DNA of 22,137 nucleotides from an uncultured Collinsella sp. (GCA_900553345.1 USDE01000002.1:1-22137), one strand, 5' to 3'; shown: positions 1 to 8,170, numbered from the stretch's first letter. Numbers and translations are program-made. Notes: generated by a model from the sequence alone, not told the origin.

Positions 1-1
1 T

Positions 2-3000
2 GCGCGCCGCCCGCGCCCCACGGTCTACGTTGTGAGTGGCGAGGATGCGGCCGATCGCGCCGCTCGTAGCCTTGCCGCCTACGTGGGCCTGGCGCATGTG
101 TGCCGTTTTCCTGAGCGCAAGGATTATCCGTGGCGCGAGCAGGCGCCCGACGACGCCGTGGTAGCGCAGCGCTGCGAGGCCCTGGGACGCATCGTGCGCG
201 GGGACAACTGCATCATGGTTGCCTCGGCCCGCGCGCTGCTGCGCTGCGTGCCGCCAGTCGAGAGCCGCTACTGGGAGTCCACGACCTTTGCGGTGGGCGA
301 GGAGATTCCTTTTGACGAGGTGCCGCAGCGTCTGGTGGGCATGGGCTACACCAATGCCGGCGCCGCCGACGCGCCCGGCCTGTTCCGCGTGCACGGCGAC
401 ACCGTCGAGGTGTTCCCCGCACAGGAAAAGGCGCCCGTGCGCATCGAGTTTTTTGGCGACGAGATCGATCGCATCCGCCGTATGGTGAGCTCAACGGGGC
501 AGACCATCGGCAACGAGGATAGTATCGAGATCTTCCCGTGCCGCGAGCTGGCGCTCACCGACGAGGCGGTCCACAACATGCATGTGGCGCTCTATCGCGC
601 CAGCCAGGACGATAGCAAACTGGCGGCGCTGCTCGAGATGGTGGATGCACGCATCGTCACGCCCGAGCTCGACCGCTTTTTGCCGGTGATGTACGGCCAG
701 ACCGTAAGCCCGCTGGCACACGTGAGCGGCAAGGCGCTCGTGGTCCTGTCCGAGCCGCGCTCGCTGTTCGACGACTGTCTGCGCGCCTACGAGGATATCG
801 AGGCCCGTGCCGGCGAGGCGGGGATTGACCGACTGGATGGCCTGTATGTACGTGCTCAGCAGCTCGATTTTGGTGCTCAGCAGCGCCTGAACTATGTGAG
901 CCTCATCCGTGCCGGCGGCGCGGTTACGGCAGAGCTCAAGATTGAGCAGCCTGCTATCGCAGGCTCGGACAACCGTTTTATGACGCGCATTCAGGAAGTC
1001 GTGGGCAAGCGCTACGCCTGCGTGTTTGCCATTCCCGACCGTGGTGCACGCGAGTCGATGGAGCTCACCTTTGGTGACGAGGGCATTACCTTTGAGGAGT
1101 CGCTGACCGCGGCACCCGAAAACGCCGGCGTCATTGGCGAGCGCGTGCGCGTGGCAGCGGCGGATTCTGCCGACCGTGCTGCCCGCCAGGATGCCCATGC
1201 TGCAATTCGCGAGCGCCGCGCCGACGCGCTTAACGCCCGCTCGCTCGAGGCGGGTGCTGCCCAGGCTGCCGCCGGTGTCGCCGTGCCCACCATCTCGCGC
1301 GGACGCGTGACCTTTGTGGACGCTGCCCTGCCGCAGGGCGTGGTGGTGCCCGATGCCAACCTGGCCGTGTTCTCGATCGCCGACCTCAACGCCCGCATGG
1401 ACGCCAACCGGGCCCGCAGCCGCCGCAAGGTTGACATTACGCAGATCACCTTCCCGTTTAAGCCGGGAGACTACGTGGTGCACGCCACCCACGGCATCGC
1501 GCTCTTTAGCGAGATCGCGCGCCAGGAAGTGGGTGGCAAGGAGCGCGACTACTTTTTGCTGGAATATGCCGACGGCGACAAGCTCTACGTGCCGCTCGAG
1601 CAGGTCGACCGCATCACGCGATACGTCGGTCCCGACGGTGACAAGCCGCGCCTGACCAGGCTCAATACCGCCGACTGGACGCGTGCCACCAATAAGGCGC
1701 GCAAGAACGCCAAAAAGCTGGCGTTTGACCTGGTCGACCTGTATACGCGCCGCTCGTCGATCGCAGGCATCGCCTGCCCGCCCGACACGCCCGAGCAGAT
1801 CGAGATGGAGGAGAGCTTTCCCTACGACGAGACGCGTGATCAGCTGGAGGCCATCGCCGACATTAAGGCCGACATGGAGGCGCCCAAGCCCATGGACCGC
1901 CTGCTGTGCGGCGACGTGGGTTTCGGCAAGACCGAGGTTGCCCTGCGCGCGGCGTTTAAGTGCGTGGACTCCGGCCGCCAAGTCATGGTGCTCTGCCCCA
2001 CGACCATTCTGGCCCAGCAACACTACGAGACCTTCTTTGAGCGTTTTGCCCCGTTTGGCCTCGAGGTCGAAGTGCTCAGCCGCTTCCGCACCCCGGCGCA
2101 GCAGAAGCGCGCGCTCAAGGCGTTTGCCGAGGGCACGATCGATGTGCTCATCGGCACCCACCGCCTGCTTTCGGCCGATGTGAACCCCAAGAACCTGGGC
2201 CTGGTGATCATCGACGAGGAGCAGCGCTTTGGCGTGCAGCACAAGGAGCAGCTCAAGAACCTGCGTGAGCAGATTGACGTGCTCACGCTTTCGGCAACGC
2301 CGATTCCGCGAACCATGCAGATGGCCACGAGCGGCGTGCGCGACATGAGCCTGATCACGACGCCGCCGACCGGGCGTCGTCCCGTGATCGTGCACGTGGG
2401 GGAGTACGACCCCGACGTGGTGAGTGCGGCGATTCGCCTGGAGGTGGGCCGCGGCGGTCAGGTGTACTACGTGTCCAACCGCGTCAAGACCATCGACGAC
2501 GCCGTGGCGCGCGTGCACGAGGCCGCGCCCGAGGCGCGCGTGGGTGTGGCGCACGGCAAGATGAGCCCGCGCGAGGTCGAGGACGTGATGATCGAGTTCG
2601 CGACCAAAAAGATCGACGTGCTCATCGCCACGACCATCGTGGAGAGCGGCATCGACAACGCGACCGCCAACACGCTCATCATCGAGGACTCGCAGCGCCT
2701 GGGCCTGGCGCAGCTCTACCAGCTCAAGGGCCGTGTGGGCCGCTCTGCCACGCAGGCCTACGCGTACTTTATGTTCCCGGGCGAGCTGCCGCTCACCGAG
2801 GAGGCAACGGCGCGCCTGACCGCGCTTTCCGAGTTCCAGGACCTGGGCAGCGGCATGCGCATTGCCATGCGTGACCTGGAGATTCGTGGTGCCGGCTCGC
2901 TCATGGGCGCCGAGCAGCACGGCAACCTGTCGAGCGTGGGCTTTGATCTGTTTACGCAGATGCTGGGCCAGGCCGTGGCCGAGGCGCGCGGCGATGACGA

Positions 3001-3496
3001 TGCCGGCGTGGAGGCGGCGAGCGTGGGCATTAACCTGCCGGCCGACTACTTCTTGTCCGAGGAGTACATGCCGGCGGTGGACCAGCGCGTGCTCGTGTAC
3101 CGCAAGCTCGCGGCGGCTGAGGACCTGGAGAGTGTCGACGAGGTGCAGGAGGAGACCGAGGCCGCTCATGGTGAGCTGCCGCTGGCGGGACTCAACCTGT
3201 TCAACCGCGCGCGCATCCGCATTCGCGGCGAGCGCCTGGGGCTCGAGAGCGTCACGCTCAGCGGTGGGCGCATTACCTTCCTGGGGGTTGACGTTCCCAA
3301 GAAGGTAGCCTTTGAGTTCAAGAATCGCTATGGCGCGGTGAACTTCCCCAAGAGCCGCAAGCTGTCGGTACCCTACAAGGCAGGCGCCGGTGCGGGCAGC
3401 GGCTTGGGCCGCGGCCTTGACGCCAACGACGGCACCGGCCCTGTGACCGCGGCGCTCATGCTGCTGCAACAGCTGGGCGCGAGCGACGACGACTAA
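2..3496 (+). CDS. mfd: Transcription-repair coupling factor Mfd (5' end missing)
   Basis: Mfd removes RNA polymerase stalled at DNA lesions and recruits UvrA to start nucleotide excision repair. The frame is open from base 2, and the first visible residues (RRPTVYVVSGEDAADRA) already match the UvrB-like module. The gene therefore begins upstream of the window and the in-frame GTG at 32 is internal. About 1164 residues are visible; a full protein would be a few tens longer. Counting from base 2: UvrB-like region to about 430; RNA-polymerase-interacting (CarD-like) domain with PGDYVVHATHGIALF near 488; helicase domain with Walker A GDVGFGKT at 637-644 and Walker B DEEQ at 738-741; then the second helicase domain with QLKGRVGRS and a C-terminal TRCF domain. 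The reading frame is intact. A PAP2 gene follows after 56 bases. The identity is very secure. Confidence 0.97.
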   Translation, partial: ARRPRPTVYVVSGEDAADRAARSLAAYVGLAHVCRFPERKDYPWREQAPDDAVVAQRCEALGRIVRGDNCIMVASARALLRCVPPVESRYWESTTFAVGEEIPFDEVPQRLVGMGYTNAGAADAPGLFRVHGDTVEVFPAQEKAPVRIEFFGDEIDRIRRMVSSTGQTIGNEDSIEIFPCRELALTDEAVHNMHVALYRASQDDSKLAALLEMVDARIVTPELDRFLPVMYGQTVSPLAHVSGKALVVLSEPRSLFDDCLRAYEDIEARAGEAGIDRLDGLYVRAQQLDFGAQQRLNYVSLIRAGGAVTAELKIEQPAIAGSDNRFMTRIQEVVGKRYACVFAIPDRGARESMELTFGDEGITFEESLTAAPENAGVIGERVRVAAADSADRAARQDAHAAIRERRADALNARSLEAGAAQAAAGVAVPTISRGRVTFVDAALPQGVVVPDANLAVFSIADLNARMDANRARSRRKVDITQITFPFKPGDYVVHATHGIALFSEIARQEVGGKERDYFLLEYADGDKLYVPLEQVDRITRYVGPDGDKPRLTRLNTADWTRATNKARKNAKKLAFDLVDLYTRRSSIAGIACPPDTPEQIEMEESFPYDETRDQLEAIADIKADMEAPKPMDRLLCGDVGFGKTEVALRAAFKCVDSGRQVMVLCPTTILAQQHYETFFERFAPFGLEVEVLSRFRTPAQQKRALKAFAEGTIDVLIGTHRLLSADVNPKNLGLVIIDEEQRFGVQHKEQLKNLREQIDVLTLSATPIPRTMQMATSGVRDMSLITTPPTGRRPVIVHVGEYDPDVVSAAIRLEVGRGGQVYYVSNRVKTIDDAVARVHEAAPEARVGVAHGKMSPREVEDVMIEFATKKIDVLIATTIVESGIDNATANTLIIEDSQRLGLAQLYQLKGRVGRSATQAYAYFMFPGELPLTEEATARLTALSEFQDLGSGMRIAMRDLEIRGAGSLMGAEQHGNLSSVGFDLFTQMLGQAVAEARGDDDAGVEAASVGINLPADYFLSEEYMPAVDQRVLVYRKLAAAEDLESVDEVQEETEAAHGELPLAGLNLFNRARIRIRGERLGLESVTLSGGRITFLGVDVPKKVAFEFKNRYGAVNFPKSRKLSVPYKAGAGAGSGLGRGLDANDGTGPVTAALMLLQQLGASDDD

Positions 3497-3537
3497 CGGG
3501 TCGACGCTGCAAACGCCCCATTTGGGCACTCTGGCTC
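3497..3537 (+). repeat. CGACGCTGC intergenic element, copy A
   Basis: Directly after the mfd stop codon lies a stretch with TCGACGCTGC, then CATTTGGGCACTCTGGC. It aligns without gaps over 35 bases to the element at 8174-8208 (about 26 of 35 identical) and more loosely to the one at 16641-16675. GCCC-CATTT-GGGC can form a small hairpin. Function unknown; it may be a 3'-end RNA structure or a genomic repeat. Confidence 0.5.
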
Positions 3538-3552
3538 CATCGAAAGGAAAGC

Positions 3553-4416
3553 ATGTTCGGATACATCTATAAGAAAGATGTCGCCATTATCGCGGTTGTC
3601 CTGTGTCTTTGTCTGGGCGCGGGCAGCTTCTTCGATTATCAGATCTCGAGCGCGCTGTTCAACATCGGTAGCATGTACGGTCGCCTTATCGAGGCCGCCG
3701 GCGAGCTGCCGTTCGAGCTGACGGCAAGCGTCGCGGGCGTTATGCTCGTGCGCGCGGTGCGTCCCGATTCCAGAGGGAGCAAATGGCTCGCCGTGCTTGG
3801 CATCCTCGTCAACGTTGGCCTGGCCGGCTACGAGATCGTCTCGTCCCTGAAAGTTGGCGGCAAACTCATCGCTGTTCAGTTGGTGCTGACGTTTGTGCTG
3901 GTCATCGCCGCCAACCTTATCGTCTATCGCCTCACGCGCACGACCGAGCCCGACGAGCTCACGCACTGGGCGTTGATGGTGCTTGCCGTGTGGGTCGCTC
4001 AGGCCATTATCCTCAACGTGATCGTCAAGCCGCTGTGGTCGCGTCCGCGCATGCGCGTGATCGAGGTCACGCCGGGGCTCAATTTTCAGCCGTGGTGGGT
4101 GATTGGCAACCCCGACAAGTGGAGCTATATCGCCGCCGGCGTAATCAAGGACGGCTTTAAGTCGTTCGCGAGTGGACACACCGCGCATGCGGCGATTGGC
4201 CTGATGCTCGCCGGGCTTCCCGCAGCGGCCTTTAAGGAAAAGCCGTCGCGCCGCCGGGTGGTCTTTTGGACGGCGGCTGTGGTCGCGGCGCTCGTCGCCT
4301 TTGGCCGCATCGTGATCGGAGCGCATTTTTTGAGTGACGTGAGCTGCGGCTTTGCCCTGGTGCTGGCGCTTGAGTGCCTTGCCGCGCGTATTGCCTATCC
4401 CAACGGCGTACAATAG
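3553..4416 (+). CDS. PAP2-superfamily membrane phosphatase
   Basis: This is a 287-residue integral membrane protein of the PAP2 (type 2 phosphatidic acid phosphatase) family. Such enzymes remove phosphate from lipid phosphates or from undecaprenyl pyrophosphate. The family motifs are visible: a KPLWSRPRMR stretch at about 159 (motif 1), SGH at 207-209 (motif 2), and R252-x5-H258-x3-D262 (motif 3, catalytic His and Asp). Several hydrophobic segments flank them, including one near residues 9-26 and a run at about 140-157. The ATG is preceded by GAAAGGAAAG. The gene lies 56 bases after mfd on the same strand, with a threonine aldolase gene following. The lipid substrate cannot be told from sequence. 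Family assignment is secure; exact role is not. Confidence 0.9.
   Translation: MFGYIYKKDVAIIAVVLCLCLGAGSFFDYQISSALFNIGSMYGRLIEAAGELPFELTASVAGVMLVRAVRPDSRGSKWLAVLGILVNVGLAGYEIVSSLKVGGKLIAVQLVLTFVLVIAANLIVYRLTRTTEPDELTHWALMVLAVWVAQAIILNVIVKPLWSRPRMRVIEVTPGLNFQPWWVIGNPDKWSYIAAGVIKDGFKSFASGHTAHAAIGLMLAGLPAAAFKEKPSRRRVVFWTAAVVAALVAFGRIVIGAHFLSDVSCGFALVLALECLAARIAYPNGVQ
4409..4414 (+). promoter_or_regulatory. Possible -10 box (TACAAT) for the aldolase gene
   Basis: TACAAT overlaps the PAP2 stop codon 48 bases before the aldolase ATG. No convincing -35 is seen at 17 bases. Suggestive only. Confidence 0.3.
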
Positions 4417-4461
4417 CTCCGTTTGAATCATCGGGCCCGTGCCCGGCTAGAGAGGATTGCC

Positions 4462-5487
4462 ATGCTCGCGTTTAACAACGATTATTCCCACGGCGCACAC
4501 CCGGCAGTGCTGCAGGCGCTCGTCGACACCAATATGGAACCGCAGCCCGGCTACGGTACCGATGCACATACCGAGCGTGCCAAGCACCTTATTCGCGAGG
4601 CCTGCCAGGCCCCCGATGCCGACGTGTTTTTTCTGGTGGGCGGCACGCAGGCCAACGCGACGGTGATCGACATGCTGCTCGCGCCGTACGAGGGCGTCGT
4701 TGCTGCCGAGACTGGCCACGTTGCCTGCCACGAGGCGGGCGCCATCGAGTTTGGCGGCCACAAGGTGCTCACCATCCCCGGCTATGAGGGCAAGATGCAC
4801 GCCGAGGACCTCGAGAACTATATCCAGGTGTTCTACGAAAACGAGAGCTACGAGCACACGGTGTTCCCGGGCGCCGTGTACGTGAGTCTGTCGACCGAGT
4901 ACGGCACGCTGTACTCCAAGGCCGAGCTCGCGGCGATTCACGCGGTGTGCCAGAAGCGCGAGATTCCGCTGTTTGTGGACGGTGCTCGTCTGGCCTATGC
5001 GCTGGCGGCCGATGAGTGCGACATTACCCTGCCCGAGCTGGCGCAGCTGTGCGACGTGTTCTACATCGGCGGCACCAAGTGCGGCGCGCTCTGCGGCGAG
5101 GCCGTGGTGTTTTGCGGCATGCACGCTCCGGCGCATCCCATTCCGCGCATTAAGCAGCACGGCGCACTGCTTGCCAAGGGCCGCCTGACGGGCGTCCAGT
5201 TTGAGGCGCTCTTTACCGATGGCCTGTATTTTGAGATTGGTCGACAGGCGATTGAGACGGCCCGGGCGCTACGTCGCGTGCTGCACGAGCGCGGTTACCA
5301 GTTCTTTTTGGAGACGCCCACGAACCAGCAGTTTGTGATTCTGCCCAACGAGGACATGGCTCGCATTCGCGAGCATGCCTCGATCGAGTACTGGGAAAAG
5401 TACGACGAGACCCACACGGTGGTGCGCTTTTGCACCAGCTGGGCCACGACACAGGAGGACATCGACGCGCTGGCGGCTGTCCTGTAG
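4462..5487 (+). CDS. Threonine aldolase-type PLP enzyme (beta-eliminating lyase family)
   Basis: This is a 341-residue fold-type I PLP enzyme of the low-specificity L-threonine aldolase family, which cleaves L-threonine or allo-threonine to glycine and acetaldehyde. Evidence is the N-terminal FNNDYSHGAHPAVLQAL, the GGTQANATVI cofactor-phosphate loop, VDGARLAYAL with the conserved Asp, and YIGGTKCGAL, whose Lys206 is the likely Schiff-base lysine. The ATG at 4462 is chosen because AGAGAGGA lies just upstream and the family N-terminus starts here; an upstream in-frame TTG at 4423 would add an unrelated arginine-rich tail. A hairpin terminator follows. A related family member such as a phenylserine aldolase is possible. 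There is no clear functional link to its neighbours. Confidence 0.9.
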   Translation: MLAFNNDYSHGAHPAVLQALVDTNMEPQPGYGTDAHTERAKHLIREACQAPDADVFFLVGGTQANATVIDMLLAPYEGVVAAETGHVACHEAGAIEFGGHKVLTIPGYEGKMHAEDLENYIQVFYENESYEHTVFPGAVYVSLSTEYGTLYSKAELAAIHAVCQKREIPLFVDGARLAYALAADECDITLPELAQLCDVFYIGGTKCGALCGEAVVFCGMHAPAHPIPRIKQHGALLAKGRLTGVQFEALFTDGLYFEIGRQAIETARALRRVLHERGYQFFLETPTNQQFVILPNEDMARIREHASIEYWEKYDETHTVVRFCTSWATTQEDIDALAAVL

Positions 5488-5505
5488 CCTGATGTAATGA
5501 CGAGG

Positions 5506-5548
5506 GGCCGCCTTGCGCTGGGTTTGGCGCAGGGTGGCCTTTGCTTTT
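5506..5548 (+). terminator. Hairpin terminator after the aldolase gene
   Basis: GGCCGCCTTGCGC (5506-5518) pairs with GCGCAGGGTGGCC (5527-5539) over 13 positions including two G-U pairs. The loop is 8 bases and the T-rich tail is TTTGCTTTT. Confidence 0.7.
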
Positions 5549-5563
5549 GGGGAGAAGGGTTGT

Positions 5564-6154
5564 ATGACCGAGATGTCCGAGCCGACGATTCGCCTGGCGA
5601 CGCCCGAAGACGCGCCGGCGTTGCTTGCCATCTATGAGCCGTATGTGCGCCAGACGGCGATTACCTGCGAATACGAGGTGCCGAGCGTTGAGGAGTTCGC
5701 CGGGCGTATCGAGCGCACGCTCAAGCGCTATCCGTATCTGGTGATGGAGCTGGACGGGCGTCCGGTAGGCTATGCCTATGTGAGTCCGCTCAACAGCCGC
5801 GAGGCATACGACTGGTCGGTCGAGACATCGATCTACCTGGCGCGCGACGTGCGCCACGGCGGGCTGGGCCGCAAGCTGCACGATGCGCTCAAGCAATGTC
5901 TGATCGCGATGGGCATCACCAACATGTGCGCGCTCATCGCCGTGCCGCACGACAAGGACGACGAGTACCTGACGCACAACAGCCAGGACTTCCATGCCCA
6001 TATGGGGTATCGCCTGGTGGGTGCCTTCGACCGCTGCGCCCAAAAGTTCGGTCGCTGGTACGACATGTGTTGGATGGAGCTGGTCCTGGCCGAGCGCACG
6101 CCCAACCAACCCAAACCAACCTGGTTCCCCGACCTCCCCAAACCTACCATTTAG
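5564..6154 (+). CDS. GNAT-family N-acetyltransferase, phosphinothricin acetyltransferase-like
   Basis: This is a 196-residue GNAT acetyltransferase that would move an acetyl group from acetyl-CoA to a small amine, of the Pat/Bar/YncA type. Visible marks are the N-terminal IRLATPEDAPALLAIYEPYV, the acetyl-CoA loop RHGGLG (R97-G102) in YLARDVRHGGLGRKLHDAL, and the late FHAHMGYRLVGAF block. The ATG at 5564 is chosen because GGGGAGAAGGG precedes it and the family N-terminus begins just after; a start at 5513 would begin inside the upstream terminator. The last residues (PTWFPDLPKPTI) are Pro-rich and unlike the family. They are partly encoded by a copy of an intergenic repeat, so the original C-terminus may have been altered. 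It converges on the regulator gene, with only 7 bases between the two stops. Substrate unknown. Confidence 0.88.
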   Translation: MTEMSEPTIRLATPEDAPALLAIYEPYVRQTAITCEYEVPSVEEFAGRIERTLKRYPYLVMELDGRPVGYAYVSPLNSREAYDWSVETSIYLARDVRHGGLGRKLHDALKQCLIAMGITNMCALIAVPHDKDDEYLTHNSQDFHAHMGYRLVGAFDRCAQKFGRWYDMCWMELVLAERTPNQPKPTWFPDLPKPTI

Positions 6155-6164
6155 GGACAGGTTA
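6142..6164. repeat. Partial copy of the 44-bp stem-loop repeat
   Basis: CCTACCATTTAGGGACAGGT resembles the reverse complement of the right half of the element at 13617-13660 (shared AGGGACAGGTT core and a CCTrCCA arm). It overlaps both convergent stop codons, TAG at 6152-6154 and, on the other strand, TAA at 6162-6164. Confidence 0.55.
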
Positions 6165-6936
6165 GCCGATGGGCTCGGTGTATTTGGCGCGGTCGGTGCG
6201 CTGGATGCGCTTGGAGACATGGAGCGGGCGGCCGTCGGTGTCGTAGACGTAGTCGGTGATCAGGATCAGCGCCTGCCCGCGCTCAACGTTGAGCAAAAAC
6301 GCCTCGTTTTGCGAGGCATAGCACACCTCAAAGGTCTTATGTCCCTGTGCCGGCGCGCGATGGAATTCTTGGCGCAGCGTGGCGTAGAGTGAACCGTTGA
6401 TATCGCGATCGATGAGCGCCTCAAAGCTTGGCGGCAGATAGGTGGTCTCCAGGCACAACGGCGCATCGTCCAGATAACGCAGGCGGACAAGTTTGACGAG
6501 CTTGCTGCCCACGGCGGCATCAAAGAACTTAGCTATGCTGCCGCCCGCCTTGGTAAAGCCCGAGTCCACCGTGCGCGTGGTGGGCTTCATGCCCTGACCC
6601 TGGACCTGCGCCGTATAGCTCGAAAACACCAGGTTGTTCTCGTGGAGCGCCAGCGTGTCGGCCACAAAGGCGCCGCGCCCGCGCTCGGTTCGAACCAGAC
6701 CCTCATCGACGAGCACCTTAAGAGCATGGCGCACGGTGCTGCCGCTCGAGCTGCACCGAGAGGGCGTCGCGGCTTGCGGCCTCGAGCGAGTCCTGCATCT
6801 CGATGTAGCGCAGGGCGTGGGCATAGGCCGTCGCATCGTCGCCCTGTCGGTGGTAGATGCCGGCGGCGATGCGGTCACGCAGCGTACCCGCCAAGCGCTC
6901 GTATTGGGCCAGTTTCTTCTTAGACGAAGCGTTCAT
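6162..6936 (-). pseudogene. GntR/HutC-type transcriptional regulator 1, frameshifted in the DNA-binding domain
   Basis: The product reads as a GntR-family repressor with a UTRA ligand-binding domain, but in two frames. The first (from ATG at 6936) gives NASSKKKLAQYERLAGTLRD, a typical first helix, and runs to RDALSVQL. The second picks up at STVRHALKVLVDEGLVRTE, the recognition helix and wing, and runs through a UTRA domain to the stop at 6162. The switch is at about 6741-6760; dropping one base there would give VQL-SGSTVRHAL. Either the gene is inactivated or the assembly has a one-base error. Between helix 1 and the recognition helix there are also about 17 residues more than in usual HutC proteins (GDDATAYAHALRYIEMQD). 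It is divergent from SIS deglycase 1, which it probably controls. The family call is sure; whether it is functional is not. Confidence 0.8.
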
Positions 6937-6946
6937 GCGATCAACC

Positions 6947-6963
6947 TGTATCTAACTTATATG
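6947..6963 (+). promoter_or_regulatory. Operator-like repeat 1 for regulator 1
   Basis: TGTATCTAACTTATATG lies 11 bases before the regulator's start codon. It matches the site at 7086-7102 at 15 of 17 positions in the same orientation. A pair of near-identical sites bracketing a divergent promoter region next to a GntR gene is what autoregulation would look like. The binding itself is inferred. Confidence 0.55.
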
Positions 6964-6979
6964 TGAATCTAATTAAGCA

Positions 6980-6992
6980 TGTATCCAATACA
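6980..6992. promoter_or_regulatory. Small palindrome TGTAT-CCA-ATACA in the divergent promoter region
   Basis: Perfect 5-bp arms with a 3-base spacer in a GC-poor stretch. It shares TGTAT with the two longer operator-like sites and may be an additional half-site pair. Confidence 0.35.
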
Positions 6993-7085
6993 ACAACAAA
7001 ACCGCTGGTAGCAAATTATCAAAAACCGCATCAGTAATATTTCTATGACAAATATAGCATACAACTAGTCGACATAACCAAAACA

Positions 7086-7102
7086 TGTATGTAACTTGTA
7101 TG
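7086..7102 (+). promoter_or_regulatory. Operator-like repeat 2, upstream of SIS deglycase 1
   Basis: TGTATGTAACTTGTATG, 40 bases before the deglycase start, is the partner of the site at 6947-6963. The half TTGTATGC (7096-7103) is also inverted against GCATACAA at 7057-7064. The ACTTGTAT half is like known operators of HutC/TreR-type regulators. Confidence 0.55.
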
Positions 7103-7141
7103 CCATCGAGAGCATCAAACGAGAAGAAAGGCTGATGCACG

Positions 7142-8134
7142 ATGACTACTCAGGAACAGGTTAAGGATGTCGTCTCCCAGGTTTTGGCTGACAAGGCAGA
7201 CAAGGGCGGCATCAAGCGCGTCGTGTGGATTGGCGCCGGCGGATCCAACGGCGGCAACTATCCTGCCCAGTACTTTATGGAGCACGAGGCCACGCAGGTC
7301 GTGAGCTCCAGCTACACCAGCAACGAGTTCGTGCACGCAACCCCTGCTTACGTCAACGAGAACACCCTGGCCGTCGTCGTGTCCATGCGCGGCACCAAGG
7401 AGACCATCGTCGCCGCCCAGGTCGCCAAGGACCACGGCGCCAGCACCATCGCAATCTATGTTGACGAGTCCGGCCTCACCGAGGTCTGCGACTACAAGAT
7501 CCAGTACGACAGCCTGGCCGTCGACGAGTCCTGCATGGGCCGCACCAACTCTGCCGTCGTGACCATGATCGCCATGGAGCTTACGCAGCAGACCGAGGGC
7601 TATGCCGAGTACGAGACCGCTATGGCCGCGTTCGACTTGGTCGACCCCATCTATCGCAAGGCCGTCGAGTACACCCGTCCGCTCGCTGCTAAGTGGGCCG
7701 AGCAGAACGCCGACAAGCCCTGCATCAACGTCATGGCTCAGGGTCCGCTCTTTGGTGCCGCCTACGTCTTTAGCATCTGCAACGTGCAGGAGATGCTGCA
7801 GATCGACTCCTGCACCATCAACACCTGCGACTTCTTCCACGGTCCTTTCGAGATCCTGGACAAGCGCACCTCGCTGTTCCAGCTCATCAGCGTCGGTCGC
7901 AGCCGCTGCAACGACGAGCGCGGCATCCGCTTCGTCAACCAGTACGGTGGCGAGCGCGTCTATCAGCTCGACGCCAAGGAGCTCGGCCTCAACGACATCA
8001 AGGACAGCGTGAGCGAGTACTTCAACCACCTGATCTTTGCCCCGATCCTCAACAACGTGTACATGCGTGCACTCTCTGCAGTCACCCACAAGGACTACAT
8101 GACGCGCCGCTACATGTGGAAGCTGGACTACTAG
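7142..8134 (+). CDS. SIS-domain sugar deglycase 1 (FrlB/GfrE-like)
   Basis: This is a 330-residue protein with two SIS (sugar isomerase) domains, of the kind that splits 6-phosphorylated Amadori products into hexose 6-phosphate and an amino acid. The first SIS domain starts with KRVVWIGAGGSNGGNYPAQY, with a second sugar-phosphate loop at VVSMRGTKET; the second domain carries NVQEMLQIDS and FFHGPFE. Glu217 and His233 are 16 residues apart, as are the catalytic pair of FraB and GlmS. The usual GEYFHGPFE is CDFFHGPFE here, and the SxSGxT-type loop is MRGTKE, so this is the most divergent of the three paralogues and may have another substrate. It ends in RRYMWKLDY like deglycase 2. GAAAGG lies 10 bases before the ATG. 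It is transcribed alone, divergent from regulator 1, and followed by two hairpins. Confidence 0.85.
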   Translation: MTTQEQVKDVVSQVLADKADKGGIKRVVWIGAGGSNGGNYPAQYFMEHEATQVVSSSYTSNEFVHATPAYVNENTLAVVVSMRGTKETIVAAQVAKDHGASTIAIYVDESGLTEVCDYKIQYDSLAVDESCMGRTNSAVVTMIAMELTQQTEGYAEYETAMAAFDLVDPIYRKAVEYTRPLAAKWAEQNADKPCINVMAQGPLFGAAYVFSICNVQEMLQIDSCTINTCDFFHGPFEILDKRTSLFQLISVGRSRCNDERGIRFVNQYGGERVYQLDAKELGLNDIKDSVSEYFNHLIFAPILNNVYMRALSAVTHKDYMTRRYMWKLDY

Positions 8135-8146
8135 GGGATATTGGTT

Positions 8147-8168
8147 CCGCCGTTCTACCGAACGGCGG
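8147..8168 (+). terminator. Perfect 9-bp hairpin after SIS deglycase 1
   Basis: CCGCCGTTC-TACC-GAACGGCGG, 12 bases after the stop codon. There is no T run, so it may be a 3' stabiliser rather than a terminator. GAACGGC could instead pair with GCCGTTC at 8206-8212. Confidence 0.5.
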
Positions 8169-8170
8169 AC

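Larger units (their letters stand above)
6937..7141. other. GC-poor divergent promoter region between regulator 1 and SIS deglycase 1
   Basis: These 205 bases are clearly AT-richer than the flanking genes and hold the operator-like repeats listed separately. No ORF with a ribosome binding site is seen. On the - strand TTGTTG and TTAATT, 17 bases apart, could be a promoter for the regulator. A clear -35/-10 pair for the deglycase was not found. Confidence 0.5.

Noticed and set aside
491..3529. A 1012-residue open frame on the - strand opposite mfd
   Set aside because: It is the antisense shadow of a GC-rich gene with strong third-position bias. Its composition is His/Arg/Ala/Leu-rich with no domain, and mfd is certain.
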